From Omnitrophica bacterium RIFCSPLOWO2_01_FULL_45_10b (GTDB lineage Bacteria > Omnitrophota > Omnitrophia > Omnitrophales > Danuiimicrobiaceae), in NCBI GenBank assembly GCA_001804205.1, contig MHFM01000015.1, positions 5,044 to 38,955 of the forward strand: a stretch of 33,912 nt of DNA, read 5' to 3'. The first letter of the stretch is position 1; every line of letters begins with the position of its first letter. The position numbers and the translations under genes are program-made. Positions 30,549 through 33,912 of this stretch are shown here, piece after piece. The notes beneath the pieces are model-generated. The model was not told the DNA's origin. It ran no database searches and saw nothing but the letters and a program-made list of their open reading frames with translations.

Positions 30549-31217
30549 ATGAAGGACAATTTCTTCTTGTTTGACGCAAGCCACAGTTTAAAATCTGCAC
30601 GAAGGCAAAGTCTCAAAATCGCTATAGCTTCTTTCCTTTCGATTTTTCTTTTATCCATATTGGCGAGCCCTATTTGTTTGGCCGCCGATCAATTTCAACC
30701 GTTACCTTCCTCTTCAGGCCAAGCGGGCCTCAATGAGGATTATCACGTCGGGGCCAATGATCTTTTGGAAATTACAGTGGCCGGCGAAGAGGATCTTACG
30801 CAGGAGGTCCGGGTCAGCAACAACGGCTACGTCACTTATCCGCTCCTTGGGAGAATTAAAGTGGCTGAAATGTCTGTTACCCAACTGGAAGACTATCTGC
30901 GCAAGGCGCTCGCCAAAGATTACGTTCGGGATCCACAAGTTAGGGTATTCGTCAAAGAATTCAGCAATGTTTTTGTCTTGGGCCAAGTGAAAGAGCCCGG
31001 CCCATACCCTTTTAAAGGAGGCACCGTTGTCCAGGCCATTACGACGGCAGGGGGCTTTACAAAGATAGCGAATCAGCGTAAAGTGCGCATTGTACGCAGC
31101 GCAGGATCAGAGCGTAAGGTGATTCATGCCAATGTGTCCAGTATTACAAAAGGCGATGACGAAGACGTTTCCCTCGAACCTGGCGACACGGTGGTAGTAC
31201 CGGAAAGTTTTTTCTAA
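30549..31217 (+). CDS. Wza-like polysaccharide export protein (Poly_export/SLBB)
   Basis: 222 aa from the ATG at 30549. A GTG directly before it at 30546 is an alternative. A basic N-terminal stretch of about 25 residues is followed by a hydrophobic segment (IAIASFLSIFLLSILASPICLA) forming a signal peptide, in which Cys near residue 44 lies in SPICLA. The Poly_export domain spans about 63-140 (YHVGANDLLEITVAGEEDLTQEVRVSNNGYVTYPLLGRIKV). An SLBB beta-grasp domain follows (FVLGQVKEPGPYPFKGGTVVQAITTAGGFT). The end EPGDTVVVPESFF is typical. It would form the outer-membrane or periplasmic conduit for exopolysaccharide. It is shorter than Wza (379 aa), lacking the C-terminal OM helix, so the upstream beta-barrel may supply the OM pore. 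Confidence 0.93.
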   Translation: MKDNFFLFDASHSLKSARRQSLKIAIASFLSIFLLSILASPICLAADQFQPLPSSSGQAGLNEDYHVGANDLLEITVAGEEDLTQEVRVSNNGYVTYPLLGRIKVAEMSVTQLEDYLRKALAKDYVRDPQVRVFVKEFSNVFVLGQVKEPGPYPFKGGTVVQAITTAGGFTKIANQRKVRIVRSAGSERKVIHANVSSITKGDDEDVSLEPGDTVVVPESFF

Positions 31218-31224
31218 AGGCCCA

Positions 31225-33069
31225 ATGAAAATTTTTCCATCTTCTAAAATCAGCGATGAGTTGCAGCTTTCGCTTTATGATTATTGGTACATCATTCAAA
31301 AGCGCAAGCGGCTTGCCCTTACGTTCTTTTTGATCGTAGTTATCTCAACCGCTTTGTATTCACTTTTATCCCCCAAAATTTATAAAGCTACGACCAGAAT
31401 ATTAATTGAACGATCCAATCAAAATATTCTTTCCTTTGATAATATTTTTCCGGTTCAAATGGCAGGGCTTGATTATTATCCTACCCAGTACAAAATACTT
31501 CGCAGCCGGTCGATTGCAAAACGGGTGATGGATGAACTTCATTTGTGGCCTCAATTTTCGTGGGCGAGCGATCCCCCCGCAGCATTTTTGCAAAAGGTTG
31601 ATATTGATCCGGTGAAGCAATCTCGCCTTGTTGATGTCAGCGCTTATTCGACAAGTCCCAAGCAGGCTGCCGATATGGCCAATGCCATGGTGAAATTTTA
31701 TATCGAACAAAACCTAAGCAATAAGTTAGCCATGACCCAACAAGCTGCCGAATGGTTGAAGGGCAGAAGCAAGGACGTACGAGAAAAACTGAGCAAATCC
31801 GAGCTTGAATTTGAAGCCATGAAACTTAAAAAGGAATTGACAGAGCTCAATGAAAAATATCTGCCAAAGCACCCAAAAATTATTCGTACTCAAGAACGCA
31901 TTCGTGTGATTGAGGAACAGTTTGGAGGAGGTATTTCTAAAGATTTTGCGAGCGGTGAAATTTCCACGCAATATAATCAGCTCCAGCGCGAAGTCGACAG
32001 CCAGGGGAAAATTTATGAGGCCATGCTGTCTCGTTTGAAGGAAACAAGCGCTTCCGAAGGAATTGAAGATACAAATGTTGTGGTCATTGATCGCGCCGAA
32101 GTTCCTACAAGGCCGGTAGCGCCACGGTTTTTTTTAAATGTTTTTCTGAGCATTTTGGTAGGCGCTTTTGGCGCCGCCGCTTTATGTATTATCTTTGAAT
32201 CGCTCGATAATACGGTTAAGACCCCTGAAGATATCGAAAAGCTGGGAGAATTACCTCTTTTGGGCGTGGTATCACATTGGGAAGCAGCGCAGAAACAATT
32301 GGTTGTACATGAAGACCGCTCTTCCGGTGTGGCCGAAGGATTCCGCGCGATTCGCACAAGCCTTCTTTTTTCCTCTCCAGATCACCCTCTTCGTACGTTG
32401 GTTATCACAAGCCCTTTTGCCGAGGAAGGCAAAACAATCGTTGCTTGCAATTTGGCAGCCACGATTGCTCAGAGCGGTGCCCGTGTTTTATTGGTGGATG
32501 CTGATATGCGAAGGCCGCGTGTGAATCAAGTATTTCAGCAAAATGGCGTGCATGGTTTAAGTCATGCTTTAACGGATTCCGCTAATCCATCCGGTTTCAT
32601 TCAGAAAACGAAAATCGAAAATCTCTCGGTGCTTTTTTGCGGTCCGCTTCCTCCGACACCTTCTGAAATGATCGGATCCCAGAAAATGCATCAGTTGATT
32701 GAAAAACTAAAAGGTCAATTTGACTACGTGCTTTTTGATTCACCGCCTTTTCTTGTTGTGACCGATCCCGTCGTGTTGTCTACGTTCGTAGATGGCGTAA
32801 TCATCGTGACACGTTACAATAAAACCCCAAAAGATGTAATTGCCCGCGGCAAGCAAAAGTTTTTGGGTGTCCAAGCAAAATTAGTTGGCGTTATCCTGAA
32901 TGACGTTGATTTGGAGCAGGAGCGCTATCGTTACCCTGCTTATTCTTATTATCATGACCCTCTTTCCGAAAAAGGGAAGGCCGATATTCCATCTCTTGTT
33001 GCGAAAGTAGCATCGGATCAGGACTCAGCCATTTCTTCCCATCCTCCTCGGAATTTCTCACCCAAGTAA
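31225..33069 (+). CDS. Wzz chain-length regulator fused to BY-kinase
   Basis: 614 aa polysaccharide co-polymerase and autokinase in one chain. The Wzz domain spans about 15-330, with two membrane helices (about 31-49 and 302-324) flanking a periplasmic coiled-coil part. The first helix is preceded by LYDYWYIIQKRKR. The kinase has Walker A in TSPFAEEGKT (about 395-404), A' in VLLVDADMRRP (421-431) and B in YVLFDSPP (501-508). A tyrosine cluster for autophosphorylation is at Tyr568, 570, 573, 575 and 576 (RYRYPAYSYYHDP). Walker A departs slightly from the usual SxxPGEGKS form. Spacing of 7 bp from the export gene and 19 bp to the phosphatase gene shows an operon. It controls length and secretion of polysaccharide at the inner membrane. 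Confidence 0.95.
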   Translation: MKIFPSSKISDELQLSLYDYWYIIQKRKRLALTFFLIVVISTALYSLLSPKIYKATTRILIERSNQNILSFDNIFPVQMAGLDYYPTQYKILRSRSIAKRVMDELHLWPQFSWASDPPAAFLQKVDIDPVKQSRLVDVSAYSTSPKQAADMANAMVKFYIEQNLSNKLAMTQQAAEWLKGRSKDVREKLSKSELEFEAMKLKKELTELNEKYLPKHPKIIRTQERIRVIEEQFGGGISKDFASGEISTQYNQLQREVDSQGKIYEAMLSRLKETSASEGIEDTNVVVIDRAEVPTRPVAPRFFLNVFLSILVGAFGAAALCIIFESLDNTVKTPEDIEKLGELPLLGVVSHWEAAQKQLVVHEDRSSGVAEGFRAIRTSLLFSSPDHPLRTLVITSPFAEEGKTIVACNLAATIAQSGARVLLVDADMRRPRVNQVFQQNGVHGLSHALTDSANPSGFIQKTKIENLSVLFCGPLPPTPSEMIGSQKMHQLIEKLKGQFDYVLFDSPPFLVVTDPVVLSTFVDGVIIVTRYNKTPKDVIARGKQKFLGVQAKLVGVILNDVDLEQERYRYPAYSYYHDPLSEKGKADIPSLVAKVASDQDSAISSHPPRNFSPK

Positions 33070-33088
33070 TTGTCAGGGCCATAAGTGA

Positions 33089-33829
33089 ATGATTGACCTT
33101 CACACCCACGTGATTCCCGGCGTTGATGACGGAGCGCGTTCCTGGGAAGAAGCCCTTGCTATGTGCAGGATGGCGTGGGAAGATGGCACAAGAATTCTCG
33201 TGGCGACACCCCATCGGTTTAATGGTGTTTATGATCACGATACTGATCATATTGAAAGCCAACTTTTAGAATTAAGGAAACGCCTTCAAGAAGAGCAGAT
33301 TGAACTTGAAGTCTTACAAGGAGGGGAACTTTACAGCAGGCCCGACCTTCCAACACTTTTGGCTGAGGATCCGGCCCTGAGCCTTAACGGAACAAAACGC
33401 TATTTCCTTTTAGAATTTCCTCATTCCATTCTTCCTCCCGGCGCTCCCCAGTTAATTTTCCAACTCGCGCTTAAAAATTTTATCCCCATTATCGTGCATC
33501 CGGAGCGCAATTTATATCTTCAGAGGAAGCCTGAACTAGTGGAGGATTTTGTACGGCAAGGCGCCTTGTGCCAAATTACCGCGATGAGTGTTACGGGTGA
33601 GTTTGGCGTCAAACCGGCTGAGTGCGCCGAGGAACTTCTCAAGCGCAATTGCGTGCATGCCGTTGCTTCCGATACTCATAATATAAAAGGAAGGCCGCCG
33701 GTGCTCTCGAAGGCTTATCAAGAAGTGAGCCGGCGTTTTGGCGCCGATCGGGCACGCGATTTATTCGAACTATTTCCGAAGAAAATTTTAAAGGGCGAAA
33801 CAATTACTTATGTCAACTCCGCTTCTTGA
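33089..33829 (+). CDS. CpsB/CapC-type PHP tyrosine phosphatase
   Basis: 246 aa PHP-domain metal-dependent phosphatase that counteracts the preceding BY-kinase. DLHTHVIPGVDDGA gives the first metal-binding motif (His5, His7, with Asp14/15). ATPH gives the next ligand (residues 40-43), followed by GGELYSR with the Glu, IIVHPERN with His, and ASDTHN near residue 192 with the final Asp/His pair. CpsB, CapC and YwqE have this architecture and length (about 245-255). It dephosphorylates tyrosines on the kinase tail in the cytoplasm and so tunes polysaccharide assembly. The next gene starts inside its 3' end. Confidence 0.95.
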   Translation: MIDLHTHVIPGVDDGARSWEEALAMCRMAWEDGTRILVATPHRFNGVYDHDTDHIESQLLELRKRLQEEQIELEVLQGGELYSRPDLPTLLAEDPALSLNGTKRYFLLEFPHSILPPGAPQLIFQLALKNFIPIIVHPERNLYLQRKPELVEDFVRQGALCQITAMSVTGEFGVKPAECAEELLKRNCVHAVASDTHNIKGRPPVLSKAYQEVSRRFGADRARDLFELFPKKILKGETITYVNSAS

Positions 33830-33912
33830 TATTCAAAATCAGAAAACCGGTGGTTTTGTCTTCCGTTTTTCCGATGGGTGGAAGCAGGCCATTATAGGCG
33901 GGCTTTATTTAA
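33810..33912 (+). CDS. start of a further polysaccharide-operon gene (partial)
   Basis: An ATG at 33810, in another frame within the last codons of the phosphatase gene, opens a frame that runs to the right edge (34 codons, beginning MSTPLLDIQNQKTGGFVFRF). It ends in what looks like the start of a hydrophobic segment (AIIGGLYL), suggesting a membrane protein, perhaps a polymerase/ligase or exosortase-type protein. The family cannot be decided from this fragment. Overlap of 20 nt with cpsB supports translational coupling. Confidence 0.55.
   Translation, partial: MSTPLLDIQNQKTGGFVFRFSDGWKQAIIGGLYL

Overview
The window is about 34 kb of bacterial chromosome of moderate GC (mid-40s percent by eye) with nearly all genes on the + strand. 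The cell is clearly Gram-negative type: there are lipoproteins with lipoboxes, an MlaC-like periplasmic lipid-binding protein, an outer-membrane beta-barrel, a Wza-type export protein and a BY-kinase/CpsB polysaccharide pair. Short palindromic repeats (beginning GTCATTGCGAGG, TGTCATTCCCGC or GTAGGGGCAATTCA) sit between genes and inside them, a style common in genomes of uncultured lineages such as Omnitrophota. That placement is an inference; no rRNA or other phylogenetic marker gene is present.

Layout. 1-3.6 kb: MgtE Mg2+ channel, GIY-YIG domain protein, Spy/CpxP-like periplasmic protein, Dps, then an MlaC/HpnM-like protein. 3.6-6.0 kb: HpnN-like RND exporter. 6.1-6.6 kb: the only minus-strand gene, an orphan lipoprotein. 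6.65-9.65 kb: typA and mtnA, overlapping. 9.7-13.4 kb: a secreted protein with 44-residue repeats, CrcB fluoride channel, DUF190 protein, TauE/SafE exporter, GlpX and a small secreted protein. 13.5-17.2 kb: YceI, a Cys-rich bufferin-like precursor, a fused MNIO (DUF692)-DUF2063 maturation enzyme and a DUF3313-like lipoprotein. 17.2-25.8 kb: a block of membrane proteins (SulP, DedA, H+-pyrophosphatase, CstA, APC-USP fusion). 25.8-28.4 kb: NSUN-type RNA methyltransferase, an acidic secreted protein, a second methyltransferase and a PQ-loop protein. 28.5 kb to the end: an exopolysaccharide operon (FecR-like, beta-barrel, Wza-like, Wzz/BY-kinase, CpsB phosphatase and the start of a further gene).

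The most interesting part is 13.5-17.2 kb. It is a compact metal-related RiPP (bufferin-type) locus in which the modifying enzyme and its usually separate DUF2063 partner are one polypeptide. The linker between the two domains is largely encoded by a composite palindromic repeat that has kept the frame open. The precursor is preceded by three consecutive strong hairpins. YceI and the DUF3313-like lipoprotein flank it as possible accessory parts, and no DoxX-type partner is seen.

At least four short palindromic repeat classes occur, some nested inside others. Two 64-bp copies of one class lie in opposite orientations about 9 kb apart, and another repeat fills the hppA-cstA gap. Two transporter genes (SulP and APC-USP) have an intrinsic-terminator-like hairpin directly before the ribosome binding site, which suggests either attenuation or read-through. 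The minus-strand lipoprotein gene and typA have divergent promoters that place transcription starts almost on the start codons, suggesting leaderless mRNAs. No transposase, integrase, CRISPR array, rRNA or tRNA was recognised, and there is no gene-free stretch longer than 300 bases.
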